Positions 8,865 to 17,706 of a stretch of DNA of 64,000 nt are shown here, one piece after another. The stretch covers positions 18,355-82,354 of the forward strand of contig NZ_VZPL01000020.1 in NCBI RefSeq assembly GCF_008801575.1, read 5' to 3'. Source of the DNA: Xanthomonas cissicola (GTDB taxonomy: Bacteria; Pseudomonadota; Gammaproteobacteria; Xanthomonadales; Xanthomonadaceae). The translations under genes and the position numbers were made by a program. The notes under the pieces were generated by a model that saw only the letters and a list, made by a program, of their open reading frames with translations, was not told the DNA's origin and searched no databases. How positions within the stretch are numbered: the first letter of the stretch is position 1; every line of letters starts with the position of its first letter.

Positions 8865-9214
8865 GTGCAATGAATGCACGCCAAGGCATTTTGTCGCTGG
8901 CGTTGAAAGACAAGCCAGCGCTCTACAGCGCCTACATGCCGTTCGTGAAAGGCGGCGGCATGTTCGTGCCCACGCCCAAGCGCTACATGTTGGGCGATGA
9001 AGTCTTCCTGCTGCTGACCCTGCCGGACTCCAGCGAGCGTCTGCCGGTCGCCGGCAAGGTCATCTGGACCACGCCTGCCGGCGCACAGGGCAACCGCGCC
9101 GCCGGCATCGGCGTGCAGTTCCCCGACGGCCCGGAAGGCGAGGCGGTGCGCAACAAGATCGAGACGCTGCTGGCCGGATTGACCACCTCGGACAAGCCGA
9201 CGCATACGATGTAA
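8861..9214 (+). CDS. pilZ: type IV pilus assembly protein PilZ
   Basis: Founding type of the PilZ fold, needed for type IV pilus biogenesis and twitching motility. In Xanthomonas the family member interacts with PilB and FimX rather than binding cyclic di-GMP. It has 117 residues. The RxxxR and DxSxxG signature of cyclic di-GMP binders is not visible, as expected for this subgroup. The C-terminal half holds VAGKVIWTTPAG and AAGIGVQFPD. The start overlaps the holB stop by ATGA. A tRNA gene with its own promoter follows after 164 bp. Confidence 0.93.
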   Translation: MSAMNARQGILSLALKDKPALYSAYMPFVKGGGMFVPTPKRYMLGDEVFLLLTLPDSSERLPVAGKVIWTTPAGAQGNRAAGIGVQFPDGPEGEAVRNKIETLLAGLTTSDKPTHTM

Positions 9215-9333
9215 GCGGCAGCGGCGCGGCAAGACGGCAGCGAGGCTTGCGGTGGAGCCGCTAGGTCATCGCGGCAGACCGGTGCGATGGAGGTGCCATC
9301 TCGCTGGCGTGCAAGAGGGCAAGTAAACAATTG

Positions 9334-9361
9334 TTGACGACTGCCGCCGCTGCCCTATAAT
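9334..9361 (+). promoter_or_regulatory. sigma-70 promoter of the tRNA-Val gene
   Basis: TTGACG at 9334 and a perfect TATAAT at 9356 with a 16-bp spacer. The -10 box ends 17 bp before the mature tRNA, leaving a short leader. It is the clearest housekeeping promoter in the window. Confidence 0.8.
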
Positions 9362-9378
9362 GTGCGGCTCGAGTCACC

Positions 9379-9453
9379 GGGCGGTTAGCTCAGCGGTAGA
9401 GCATTGCCTTCACACGGCAAGGGTCACAGGTTCGAACCCTGTACCGCCCACCA
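9379..9453 (+). tRNA. tRNA-Val (anticodon CAC)
   Basis: A 75-base cloverleaf with encoded CCA. Acceptor arms are GGGCGGT and ACCGCCC. The anticodon stem TTGCC/GGCAA encloses TTCACAC, so the anticodon is CAC at 9411-9413 and reads GTG valine codons. The T arm is ACAGG-TTCGAAC-CCTGT. The discriminator is A, followed by CCA at 9451-9453. Confidence 0.97.
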
Positions 9454-9489
9454 TTGAAATCCAGGCATTCCATGGGTTTCGACGCGAAG

Positions 9490-9517
9490 AAAAAAGCCGG
9501 CCATGCGCCGGTTTTTT
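9490..9517 (+). terminator. terminator after tRNA-Val
   Basis: Stem CCGGC / GCCGG preceded by six A and followed by six T (A-run, bulged G, stem, five-base loop, stem, T-run). It lies 37 bp past the tRNA. Confidence 0.8.
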
Positions 9518-9845
9518 GTTGTCTTCCGCCATCCTGCAAAGCCTTCTCTATCGGCCACCTCATCAGGTGGTAGGCCGCAGACGCGATCAACCATGTTGAA
9601 TGCATGGCGTTGCAATGGACGAACCTGGCTGACCGCAATTGCCGACGCTATGCGTCGTGACAACGCAGTTGGGCGATCAGCACGATGCCATCGTTGGCTT
9701 TCTAGACGATCCGGTGTTCGTCATTGCTGGTGGGCAACGGTATGTTCAAGCCGCCGATGGCTTAGTCAATCGCTTGTGTCTGCTTGTTGCGGGCTCAGCA
9801 AGGACTTGCCATCCTTCGATGCCCCGCGTTGAAGAAGGTGTAGCG
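9518..9845 (+). other. 328-bp gap, no gene recognised
   Basis: Lies between the tRNA terminator and a small lipoprotein gene. The open frames here have no recognisable motif or start signal. It must hold the promoter of the lipoprotein gene, but no convincing -35/-10 pair was found. Confidence 0.4.
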
Positions 9846-10172
9846 ATGAAGGCGCCGCTTGGAAGTGCTCTGGTTGCGATGGCGTTGCTGGCTGGCTGTG
9901 CCCGCGATGTGGGCGAGCAGTACGTGGGCAAGTGGGTCGATGTGAAGTCGGAAAAGCACGTGCTGAGCATCGAGCACAATGGCGAAAGTTTCATCATTCG
10001 CGACACCCAGCCGGAACTGTTCGGCAATGGCGTCAAGACGCGCAATCATCCGGCGCTGCTGACCAAGGGGGTGCTGCAGGTGTCCAACGGGGTCGGCACT
10101 GTCAACTACGCGATCGATGAGGCGACCGGCAAGCTGAGCACGGGCGATACCGAATACATGCGGGTGAAGTGA
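9846..10172 (+). CDS. small putative lipoprotein of unknown function
   Basis: A 108-residue protein. The N-terminus has Lys, a hydrophobic run and the lipobox LLAGC (Cys near residue 17), so it should be lipidated in the envelope. The mature part looks like a small beta-rich domain (YVGKWVDVKSEKHVLSIEHNGESF region), reminiscent of short lipocalin-like or DUF-type lipoproteins, but I do not recognise the family. ATG 9846 is chosen because the signal peptide begins there; the longer open frame upstream has no homology features. It stands alone between the tRNA and the end of prpR. Confidence 0.75.
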   Translation: MKAPLGSALVAMALLAGCARDVGEQYVGKWVDVKSEKHVLSIEHNGESFIIRDTQPELFGNGVKTRNHPALLTKGVLQVSNGVGTVNYAIDEATGKLSTGDTEYMRVK

Positions 10173-10405
10173 CGGCGAGACGCTTGGTCAACGGCATGCG
10201 ATGGGCGTGCGGCGCTGCGATAGGCGAGGTGATCGATTCGCCAGATAGCTGCCTCATGTCGTTTGGATTGCGGCGCATACGGCGATGAGCGTGGGCTGCG
10301 CATCCATGCGCTGAGTGCGCATACCATGTCTTCACTTACCGCGCCTGAGTGTGGAAGTCGTGCATGCATGCGTCGCCTGACCAGTCGTGTAAGTTCGCGC
10401 TTGCC

Positions 10406-12004
10406 CTATGCACGCGCCGCCGTCTGCGCCTGCATCCAGCGCCACAGCGTGGTGCGCGAGACGCCGAGCGCTTGCGCGGCAAGGGCGCGGTTGCCGTTGG
10501 CGCGGTCGAGCGCGACGCGGACTGCACTGGCAGTGAGCTGCAGGCGAGAGGTCGCTAAATCGGCACGCTCACGTGGTGCGCCGCGGTTGTCGGCAGGCGT
10601 ATCGAATAATTCCGGCGCCCAGCGTTCGAGTTGCTCCAGGCTCAGGCTGTCGTGCGCTTGGGCTTTCCAGTGAATGCACAGGCGTTCGACCAGGTTGCGC
10701 AGTTCGCGCACGTTGCCGGGCCAGGGGTGTTGCTGGAGGCGTTGCAATGCAGATGGCGACAACGGCGATGGAATGCTGCCGAGTTGCTGGAAATAATGCG
10801 CAAGCAATAGGGCGATGTCGTGGTGGCGGTCTCGCAACGGCGGTAGTGCAATGCGCAGCGCGGCAAGGCGATAGAACAGGTCGCGGCGGAAGCGGCCTTG
10901 TTCGACCAACTGCTGCAGTTCCTGCAGGCTGGCGGCGACCACGCGCACGTCGATCGCGACGGGCATGGTTGCGCCGACACGCAGCACTTCGCGCTCTTCC
11001 AATACGCGCAATAGCCGCGTTTGCAACGGCATCGGTAACTCGCCAATTTCGTCGAGGAATAGCGTGCCGTCCTGCGCGGTTTCGATCAGGCCGGTGTGGC
11101 CGCCGCGGCGGGCTCCGGTGAAGGCGCCGTCGCTGTAGCCGAACAGTTCCGCCTCCAGCAACGATTCGCTGATGGCGCCACAATTGATCGCCACGAAACG
11201 GCCGCGGCGGCGACTGCCGGCATGCAGTTGTCGTGCGACCAGTTCTTTGCCGGTGCCGGTTTCGCCGCTGATCAACACGGTGCCGGCATGCGGTGCGTAC
11301 AGTTGCACCAACTCGCGCACGTGCAGCATTGCGCTGTCGTCGCCCAGCAGGGCGTCGGCCCGTCGTGCGCGGCGCGTGGCGGTACGGCCGGCAACGCGAT
11401 CCGTGCCTGGAGCAGTGCCCAGCGTGATGGCCTGTTCCAGCGCATGACGCACCGAATCGGCCGAATACAGCAGCACGCCAGGCAGCCCGGCCTGCTCGGC
11501 GAAGTCGATCGCCATGCCGGTGCCGACAATGACCTGGATGCCGCTGGCGCGCAGATCGGCGATGCAGTCGCGTGCGTCTTCGGCGGTGACGAAACGGCGG
11601 TGTTCGATCTCCAGGTCGAAGCTGTGCTGGAAGGCGTGAAACGACGGCACATCGGTGGCATGGGTGACCACGCCGATGCGCGGCGCAATGCGGCGCGCCC
11701 GCGCCAGCGCTTCCATCAGATCGAACCCGGTGGCCTGGATGGGCGCGAAGGGCAGCGCGAGCCGGCTGCGCAGGTACGCTGCATTGGATCCGCCCGCCAC
11801 CAGCGCGTCGCAGCGCTCGCGTCGCAGCCGCTGGCCGATGACCTCGACCGCTTCGGCAAAGCCGAGGTTGATCTGCTCGATGCGTGCGCGCTGGTCGAAC
11901 TCGGGGATGACATCGGCCAGCAGGCCGGTCAGGCGCGAGACGCTGACGGTCCAGATGAAGGGCAAGGAAGCGTCCGCGGTTTCCGGAAGGGTAGGGCTGC
12001 GCAT
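10406..12004 (-). CDS. prpR: propionate catabolism sigma-54-dependent activator
   Basis: Bacterial enhancer-binding protein that senses 2-methylcitrate and activates prp genes. It has 532 residues: the PrpR N-terminal sensor domain (about 10-190), the AAA+ domain with GETGTGKE (Walker A), GAFTGA (the sigma-54 contact loop) and GTLFLDEIGELP, and a C-terminal Fis-type helix-turn-helix (NGNRALAAQALGVSRTTLWRW). ATG at 12004 is preferred over the longer frame because it begins just before the sensor domain and leaves the divergent promoter region free. It is divergent from prpB, with a palindrome and a sigma-54 promoter in between. Confidence 0.95.
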   Translation of the reverse strand: MRSPTLPETADASLPFIWTVSVSRLTGLLADVIPEFDQRARIEQINLGFAEAVEVIGQRLRRERCDALVAGGSNAAYLRSRLALPFAPIQATGFDLMEALARARRIAPRIGVVTHATDVPSFHAFQHSFDLEIEHRRFVTAEDARDCIADLRASGIQVIVGTGMAIDFAEQAGLPGVLLYSADSVRHALEQAITLGTAPGTDRVAGRTATRRARRADALLGDDSAMLHVRELVQLYAPHAGTVLISGETGTGKELVARQLHAGSRRRGRFVAINCGAISESLLEAELFGYSDGAFTGARRGGHTGLIETAQDGTLFLDEIGELPMPLQTRLLRVLEEREVLRVGATMPVAIDVRVVAASLQELQQLVEQGRFRRDLFYRLAALRIALPPLRDRHHDIALLLAHYFQQLGSIPSPLSPSALQRLQQHPWPGNVRELRNLVERLCIHWKAQAHDSLSLEQLERWAPELFDTPADNRGAPRERADLATSRLQLTASAVRVALDRANGNRALAAQALGVSRTTLWRWMQAQTAARA

Positions 12005-12045
12005 GACGTTGTCGCGTTTCAAGAGTGTTTCAGGGTGAATCAGCC

Positions 12046-12061
12046 GTTGCAATTTTGCAAC
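12046..12061. promoter_or_regulatory. 16-bp palindrome, candidate PrpR upstream activating site
   Basis: GTTGCAA-TT-TTGCAAC, perfect 7-base arms with a 2-base centre, 42 bp upstream of the -24 element of the prpB promoter and 42 bp from the prpR start. A dimeric Fis-type HTH would suit such a site. PrpR binding is inferred from position. Confidence 0.6.
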
Positions 12062-12102
12062 AATCGATGCCCTGGGCGGTATGAAAATCAACGAGTTACA
12101 AT

Positions 12103-12117
12103 TGGCATGGTGTTTGC
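12103..12117 (+). promoter_or_regulatory. sigma-54 promoter of prpB
   Basis: TGGCATGGTGTTTGC matches the sigma-54 consensus TGGCACG-N4-TTGC with exact 10-bp spacing between GG (12104) and GC (12116). It lies 33 bp before the prpB start. The divergent activator PrpR carries the GAFTGA loop, so promoter and activator fit together. Confidence 0.85.
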
Positions 12118-12149
12118 GCCTGCACGGTCATCCCATCCAAGGAACCGCC

Positions 12150-13046
12150 ATGACGTTCTCGTCCGCTCCCTCTGCCGGCACGCGGTTTCGCGCCGCACTG
12201 GCTGCCGAATCGCCGTTGCAGGTAATCGGCGCGATCAATGCCAACCATGCGCTGCTGGCGCAGCGCGCAGGCTATCAGGCGATTTATCTGTCAGGCGGCG
12301 GCGTGGCGGCCGGGTCGCTGGGGTTGCCGGATCTGGGCATCAACACGCTGGAAGACGTGCTGATCGACGTGCGCCGTATCACCGACGTGTGCGAGCTGCC
12401 GCTGTTGGTGGATGTGGACACCGGTTTTGGCCCGAGCGCATTCAACATCGAGCGCACCATCAAGTCGCTGATCAAGGCGGGCGCGGGCGGTTGCCATATC
12501 GAAGACCAGGTTGGTGCCAAGCGCTGCGGTCACCGGCCGGGCAAGGAAATCGTGAGCCAGGGCGAGATGGCGGATCGGGTCAAGGCCGCAGCCGATGCCA
12601 AGACCGATGCGGCGTTCTTCCTGATTGCGCGTACCGACGCAATCCAGATGGAAGGCGTGGAGGCGGCGATCGAACGCGCCATCGCCTGCGTGGAAGCGGG
12701 TGCGGACGGCATCTTCGCCGAAGCCGCCTACGACCTGGATACCTACAAGCGTTTTGTCGATGCAGTGCGCGTGCCGGTGCTGGCCAACATCACCGAGTTC
12801 GGCAAGACCCCGCTGTTTACGCGCGACCAGCTGGCGCAAGCCGGCGTGGCGATCCAGCTGTTTCCGCTGTCGGCATTTCGCGCCGCCAACAAGGCGGCTG
12901 AGGCGGTTTATACGGCGATTCGGCGCGACGGTCATCAGCAGGGCGTGCTGGACAGCATGCAGACGCGCGAAGAGCTGTACGAACGCATCGGCTATCACGA
13001 GTACGAGCAGCGGCTGGACGCGTTGTTTGCGCGCAAAGGCGCATGA
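12150..13046 (+). CDS. prpB: 2-methylisocitrate lyase
   Basis: Splits 2-methylisocitrate into pyruvate and succinate, the last step of the 2-methylcitrate cycle. It has 298 residues of the isocitrate lyase/PEP mutase barrel. Visible are [19 protein letters not shown], the Mg site in LVDVDTGFG, the signature [10 protein letters not shown] with the catalytic Cys (normally K-[KR]-C-G-H), IARTDAI and [17 protein letters not shown] 12150 follows GGAACC and the sigma-54 promoter; the upstream in-frame ATG at 12081 lies before that promoter and is excluded. It is the first gene of prpB-prpC-acnD. Confidence 0.96.
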   Translation: MTFSSAPSAGTRFRAALAAESPLQVIGAINANHALLAQRAGYQAIYLSGGGVAAGSLGLPDLGINTLEDVLIDVRRITDVCELPLLVDVDTGFGPSAFNIERTIKSLIKAGAGGCHIEDQVGAKRCGHRPGKEIVSQGEMADRVKAAADAKTDAAFFLIARTDAIQMEGVEAAIERAIACVEAGADGIFAEAAYDLDTYKRFVDAVRVPVLANITEFGKTPLFTRDQLAQAGVAIQLFPLSAFRAANKAAEAVYTAIRRDGHQQGVLDSMQTREELYERIGYHEYEQRLDALFARKGA

Positions 13047-13121
13047 TGACGCGTTGCTGATCATCTTCATTGCCACCTCGCACGCCATACCGCGACACCA
13101 CACAGTTTGGGAGCTCATCGC

Positions 13122-14276
13122 ATGAACGACACTGCCACTTCTGGTTTCAAGCCGAAAAAGTCCGTCGCCTTGTCCGGCACTGCTGCCGGTAACACGGCCC
13201 TGTGCACGGTGGGGCGCAGCGGCAACGATCTGCATTACCGCGGTTACGACATTCTCGATCTGGCCACCACCAGCGAGTTCGAAGAGATTGCGTATCTGCT
13301 GGTGCACGGGAAGCTGCCCAACCGCGGCGAGCTGCGCGGTTACAAGGCTAAGCTGCGCTCGCTGCGCGGCGTTCCGGCTGCGGTCAAAACCGCGCTGGAA
13401 CAGTTGCCTCCGTCGGCGCATCCGATGGACGTGATGCGCACCGGCGTGTCGGTGCTGGGCTGCCTACAGCCGGAAAAAGACGACCATAACCACCCTGGTG
13501 CGCGCGACATCGCCGACAAGCTGATGGCCTCGCTCGGTTCGATGCTGCTGTACTGGTATCACTACAGCCACAACGGCAAGCGCATCGAGGTAGAGACCGA
13601 GGACGATTCCATCGGCGGGCATTTCCTGCACCTGCTGCATGGTTTCGCGCCCAAGGATTCGTGGGTGCGTGCGATGCATACCAGCCTGATCCTGTATGCC
13701 GAGCACGAATTCAATGCGTCCACCTTTGCGAGCCGCGTGATTGCCGGGACCGGCAGCGATATGTACAGCGCCATCGCCGGTGGCATCGGTGCGCTGCGTG
13801 GGCCCAAGCATGGCGGCGCCAACGAAGTGGCGTTCGAAGTGCAGAAGCGCTACGACACCCCGGACGAAGCAGAAGCCGATATCAAGGCGCGCGTGGAACG
13901 CAAGGAAGTGGTGATTGGCTTTGGGCACCCTGTGTACACGGTATCGGATCCGCGCAACAAGGTGATCAAGGAGGTGGCGCGCGAGCTGTCCGATGAACAG
14001 GGCAGCCGCAAGATGTACGACATCGCCGAGCGTTTGGAGAGCGTGATGTGGGACATCAAGAAGATGTTCCCGAACCTGGATTGGTTCAGTGCGGTGAGCT
14101 ACCACATGATGGGCGTGCCGACAGCGATGTTCACCCCCTTGTTCGTGCTGGCGCGCACAGCCGGCTGGAGCGCGCACATCATCGAGCAGCGCGTGGACGG
14201 CAAGATCATTCGCCCCTCGGCCAATTACACCGGGCCGGAAGATCAGGTGTTCGTGCCGCTGGATCAGCGCAGCTAA
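13122..14276 (+). CDS. prpC: 2-methylcitrate synthase
   Basis: Condenses propionyl-CoA with oxaloacetate. It has 384 residues of the citrate synthase fold. Motifs: [46 protein letters not shown] (active His), [18 protein letters not shown] (active His) and [21 protein letters not shown]. Length and the prp context separate it from GltA. The start ATG 13122 has GGGAG 8-12 bases upstream. It is 75 bp after prpB and 104 bp before acnD. Confidence 0.96.
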   Translation: MNDTATSGFKPKKSVALSGTAAGNTALCTVGRSGNDLHYRGYDILDLATTSEFEEIAYLLVHGKLPNRGELRGYKAKLRSLRGVPAAVKTALEQLPPSAHPMDVMRTGVSVLGCLQPEKDDHNHPGARDIADKLMASLGSMLLYWYHYSHNGKRIEVETEDDSIGGHFLHLLHGFAPKDSWVRAMHTSLILYAEHEFNASTFASRVIAGTGSDMYSAIAGGIGALRGPKHGGANEVAFEVQKRYDTPDEAEADIKARVERKEVVIGFGHPVYTVSDPRNKVIKEVARELSDEQGSRKMYDIAERLESVMWDIKKMFPNLDWFSAVSYHMMGVPTAMFTPLFVLARTAGWSAHIIEQRVDGKIIRPSANYTGPEDQVFVPLDQRS

Positions 14277-14292
14277 GAGCGTGGGGGCATTG

Positions 14293-14340
14293 GCCCTCAT
14301 CCGCCCTTCGGGCGCCTTCTCCCGCTTGCGGGAGAAGGGC
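14293..14340. repeat. REP-like hairpin between prpC and acnD
   Basis: Two nested inverted repeats: CGCCC-TTC-GGGCG and GCCTTCTCCCG-CTTG-CGGGAGAAGGGC. The same CCCTCAT/TTCTCCCG units recur at about 28.05 kb. There is no T-run, so it is probably a mobile REP/MITE-type intergenic element that may also stabilise the upstream mRNA. Confidence 0.7.
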
Positions 14341-14380
14341 GCAACCGCAAAAACCCCCGCCCGCTTCGATATCGCCAGCC

Positions 14381-16972
14381 ATGAATAGCCAGTACCGCAA
14401 GCCCTTGCCGGGCACCTCGTTGGATTACTTCGATGCACGCGCTGCCGTCGATGCGCTGCAGCCCGGTGCGTATGCGACCTTGCCGTACACCGCACGCGTG
14501 CATGCCGAGAACCTGGTGCGGCGTGCAGAGCCGCAACTGCTGGAGGCGTACCTGCGGCAGTTGATCGAGCGCAAGCGCGAGCTGGATTTCCCGTGGTTTC
14601 CGGCACGTGTGGTGTGTCACGACATCCTGGGCCAGACCGCATTGGTCGATCTTGCCGGCTTGCGCGATGCCATTGCCGAGCAGGGCGGCGACCCGGCACA
14701 AGTCAATCCGGTGGTGCCGGTGCAGTTGATCGTGGATCACTCGCTGGCAGTGGAATACGCCGGCTTCGACAAGCAGGCGTTCGCCAAGAATCGCAGCGTG
14801 GAAGATCGCCGCAACGCCGATCGCTTCCACTTCATCGAATGGACCAAGCGTGCGTTCGAGAACATGGAAGTGATTCCGCCAGGCAACGGGATCATGCATC
14901 AGATCAATTTGGAGAAGATGTCGCCAGTGATCTACACGCTCGATGGCGTGGCGTTCCCGGATACCTGTGTGGGCACCGACAGCCACACGCCGCATGTGGA
15001 TGCGCTGGGCGTGATCGCGGTGGGCGTCGGCGGGTTGGAAGCGGAGAACGTGATGCTGGGCCGCGCCTCGTGGATGCGCCTGCCGGACATCATCGGCGTG
15101 GAATTGACCGGCCGGCCGGCGCCTGGCATCATCGCCACCGACATCGTGCTGGCATTGACCGAATTCCTGCGCGCGCAACGCGTGGCTGGGGCGTATCTCG
15201 AGTTTTACGGGGATGGTGCGCGGGCGCTGACCGTCGGCGACCGCGCGACCATTTCCAACATGACGCCGGAATTCGGTGCGACGGCGGCGATGTTCTATAT
15301 CGACCAGCAGACCATCGACTACCTGCGGCTCACTGGTCGCGACGATGCGCAGGTCGCATTGGTGGAGACCTATGCGCGGCATACCGGCCTATGGGCAGAC
15401 GATCTGGCCACCGCGCAGTACGAGCGCGTGCTGCAGTTCGATCTGGCGAGCGTGGTGCGCAACATGGCCGGGCCGTCCAATCCGCACAAACGCGTGGCCA
15501 CCACCGCACTGGCGGATCGTGGCATTGCCGGTGCGTGGGAGCAGGTGCCGGGGAAGATGCCCGATGGCGCAGTAATCATCGCAGCGATCACCTCGTGCAC
15601 CAATACCTCGAACCCGCGCAACGTGATCGCTGCCGGTTTGCTGGCGCGCAATGCCAATGCGCGTGGCTTGACCCGCAAGCCGTGGGTGAAAAGCTCGCTG
15701 GCGCCGGGATCCAAGGCAGTGCAACTGTACCTGGAAGAAGCCGGTTTACTGAGCGAGCTGGAACAATTGGGCTTCGGCATCGTGGCGTTTGCCTGCACCA
15801 CCTGCAATGGCATGAGCGGGGCGCTGGATCCTGCGATCCAGCAGGAAATCATCGATCGCGATCTGTATGCCACGGCGGTGCTGTCGGGCAACCGCAATTT
15901 CGATGGGCGCATTCATCCGTATGCCAAGCAGGCGTTTCTTGCTTCGCCGCCGCTGGTGATTGCCTATGCCATTGCCGGCACCGTGCGCTTCGATATCGAG
16001 AAGGATGTGTTGGGCATCGACGCCGACGGCGTGCCGGTCACGCTCAAGGATCTGTGGCCGAGCGATGCCGAGATCGACGCAGTGGTGGCGCGCAGCGTCA
16101 AGCCGGAACACTTCCGCAGCGTGTACGACCCGATGTTCAAGCGCAGCGCGGGGCAGGGGATCAGCGTGAACCCGTTGTACGAGTGGCGCCCGGCCAGCAC
16201 GTATATTCGGCGCCCGCCGTACTGGGAAGGCGCGTTGGCCGGCGCGCGCACGCTGCGCGGCATGCGCCCGTTGGCCGTGCTGGGCGACAACATCACCACC
16301 GATCACCTGTCGCCGTCGAACGCGATCATGGCCGGCAGTGCCGCCGGGCAATATCTGGCGCAAATGGGCGTGCCGGAGGAGGACTTCAATTCCTACGCCA
16401 CCCATCGCGGCGACCACCTCACCGCCCAGCGTGCGACGTTTGCCAACCCCAAGTTGATCAACGAAATGGCGGTGGTCGATGGGCAGATCAAAGCCGGCTC
16501 GCTGGCCCGGCTGGAGCCGGAGGGCCAGGTGCTGCGCATGTGGGAGGCGATCGAAACCTATATGACGCGCAAGCAGCCGTTGATCATCATTGCCGGCGCC
16601 GATTACGGGCAGGGCTCGTCGCGCGACTGGGCAGCCAAGGGTGTGCGGCTTGCCGGTGTGGAAGTGATTGTCGCCGAAGGCTTCGAGCGGATTCACCGTA
16701 CCAACTTGATCGGCATGGGCGTGCTGCCGCTGGAGTTCAAGCCGGGCACCGACCGCAGGACCTTGGGCATCGATGGCAGCGAGACTTTCGACGTGGTGGG
16801 TGAGCGCACGCCTGGCGCCACGCTGACGTTGTCGATCCATCGGCGTGATGGCGAGCAGCTGCAGGTGCCGGTGACCTGCCGACTGGATACTGCAGAGGAA
16901 GTGTCGATTTACGAAGCCGGTGGCGTGTTGCAGCGGTTTGCGCAGGATTTTCTGGAAGCCTCGGCTGCCTGA
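14381..16972 (+). CDS. acnD: Fe/S-dependent 2-methylcitrate dehydratase
   Basis: Aconitase-family enzyme that dehydrates 2-methylcitrate to a 2-methylaconitate isomer, which then needs PrpF. It has 863 residues. Iron-sulphur ligands lie in ITSCTNTSNPRN and in ACTTCNG (two Cys). Substrate motifs VGTDSHTPHVDALG, GDNITTDHLSPSNAI and ADYGQGSSRDWAAKG are present. ATG 14381 gives the typical MNSQYRKPLPGT start; the open frame upstream runs back into prpC and is spurious. The AcnD/PrpF pair takes the place of PrpD, a known alternative route. Confidence 0.95.
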   Translation: MNSQYRKPLPGTSLDYFDARAAVDALQPGAYATLPYTARVHAENLVRRAEPQLLEAYLRQLIERKRELDFPWFPARVVCHDILGQTALVDLAGLRDAIAEQGGDPAQVNPVVPVQLIVDHSLAVEYAGFDKQAFAKNRSVEDRRNADRFHFIEWTKRAFENMEVIPPGNGIMHQINLEKMSPVIYTLDGVAFPDTCVGTDSHTPHVDALGVIAVGVGGLEAENVMLGRASWMRLPDIIGVELTGRPAPGIIATDIVLALTEFLRAQRVAGAYLEFYGDGARALTVGDRATISNMTPEFGATAAMFYIDQQTIDYLRLTGRDDAQVALVETYARHTGLWADDLATAQYERVLQFDLASVVRNMAGPSNPHKRVATTALADRGIAGAWEQVPGKMPDGAVIIAAITSCTNTSNPRNVIAAGLLARNANARGLTRKPWVKSSLAPGSKAVQLYLEEAGLLSELEQLGFGIVAFACTTCNGMSGALDPAIQQEIIDRDLYATAVLSGNRNFDGRIHPYAKQAFLASPPLVIAYAIAGTVRFDIEKDVLGIDADGVPVTLKDLWPSDAEIDAVVARSVKPEHFRSVYDPMFKRSAGQGISVNPLYEWRPASTYIRRPPYWEGALAGARTLRGMRPLAVLGDNITTDHLSPSNAIMAGSAAGQYLAQMGVPEEDFNSYATHRGDHLTAQRATFANPKLINEMAVVDGQIKAGSLARLEPEGQVLRMWEAIETYMTRKQPLIIIAGADYGQGSSRDWAAKGVRLAGVEVIVAEGFERIHRTNLIGMGVLPLEFKPGTDRRTLGIDGSETFDVVGERTPGATLTLSIHRRDGEQLQVPVTCRLDTAEEVSIYEAGGVLQRFAQDFLEASAA

Positions 16973-16987
16973 GAGCGCTGATTGAAA

Positions 16988-17021
16988 CGCCCCAGTCGGC
17001 TTGCACCTGCCGAACGGGGCG
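16988..17021. repeat. GC-rich hairpin after acnD
   Basis: CGCCCC-A-GTCGGC / GCCGA-A-CGGGGCG around an eight-base loop, 15 bp past the acnD stop. No T-run follows. It may protect the prp message or mark the left edge of the inserted toxin-antitoxin pair. Confidence 0.5.
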
Positions 17022-17030
17022 CGCACACTT

Positions 17031-17045
17031 TGGCAATCTTTGCCA
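17031..17045. promoter_or_regulatory. candidate operator of the parD/parE module
   Basis: TGGCAA-TCT-TTGCCA, a perfect 6-base inverted repeat just upstream of the antitoxin's ribosome site. ParD-type antitoxins usually repress their own promoter at such palindromes. Binding is inferred. Confidence 0.4.
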
Positions 17046-17057
17046 TCCGGAGGCGGT

Positions 17058-17300
17058 ATGGCCACCATGAACATTTCTTTGCCTGACGAGCTCAAGCATT
17101 TCGTCGATCAGCAGGTGGCGGAGCATGCTTACGGTTCCAGCAGCGAGTACTTACGTGAGTTGATTCGCAAGCAACGCGATATCGAACAGCTGCGTGGTGT
17201 GTTGCTTGGTGGAGCGAACTCCGGACCGGCAGTGGCGGCCGACGCCGGCTTCTTCAACGCGATGCGAGCGCGTGCCAACGCGCGTGCCGGCGAGCAGTGA
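17058..17300 (+). CDS. parD: ParD-family antitoxin
   Basis: An 80-residue antitoxin with an N-terminal ribbon-helix-helix (MNISLPDELKHFVDQQV, then YGSSSEYLRELIRKQRD) and a flexible C-terminal tail that normally wraps the ParE toxin. ATG 17058 has the strong site CCGGAGGCGG; a second ATG lies at 17067. The stop overlaps a GTG start of the toxin frame. It lies inside the prp locus between acnD and prpF, an unusual position that suggests insertion. Since its toxin is frameshifted, it now looks like an orphan antitoxin. Confidence 0.9.
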   Translation: MATMNISLPDELKHFVDQQVAEHAYGSSSEYLRELIRKQRDIEQLRGVLLGGANSGPAVAADAGFFNAMRARANARAGEQ

Positions 17301-17613
17301 AGCCTGCGCACTGGCGTCCGTTGGCGCTGCGCGATGTTGAGGCCGCAGCCGCGTGGTACGGCGAACAGGCGGGGCTGGAGGTCGAACTGGCGTTTGTTGA
17401 CGCACTGGAATCGGCGGTCGACATGCTCGTGCAGCATCCTAGCGCTGGTCCAAGTCGCTATGCGGTGATGTGAAGCTGCAGGATGTGCGCGTGTGGCCGC
17501 TCAACGGATTTCCCTACCTACTTTTCTACGTTGAGCGTGATACCAGCATTGTGATCTGGCGTGTGCTGCAGATGCAGCGCGACCTCCCCGCATGGATGAG
17601 CGAAGCACAATGA
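17297..17613 (+). pseudogene. parE: ParE-family toxin, frameshifted
   Basis: From GTG 17297 (GTGA overlap with parD) the frame reads KPAHWRPLALRDVEAAAAWY and goes on to HPSAGPSRYAVM, where a TGA stops it at 17471. The rest of the toxin continues in another frame from 17470: VKLQDVRVWPLNGFPYLLFY, then WRVLQMQRDLPAWM, stop at 17611. The two halves align end to end with the ParE pattern (RYA, then VWPL.GFPYL.FY). Restoring one base near 17466 would give RYAVDVKLQDVRVW. So a single-base loss breaks the gene. Toxin activity is probably lost, unless the base call is wrong. Confidence 0.85.
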
Positions 17614-17706
17614 ACTGCATAACGCACGCGTGGTGCTGAGCGCTTGCACTGCTGCAATCGATATCCCCTTTGCTGCGACTCCATCCAGTGAGCTAACCGA
17701 GGTTCC

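Noticed and set aside
14048..14380. Longer start for acnD overlapping prpC
   Set aside because: It would read through prpC in another frame and through a REP hairpin; the family start is at 14381.
17460..17475. Programmed frameshift in parE
   Set aside because: There is no slippery heptamer and no obvious downstream structure; a simple base loss explains it better.
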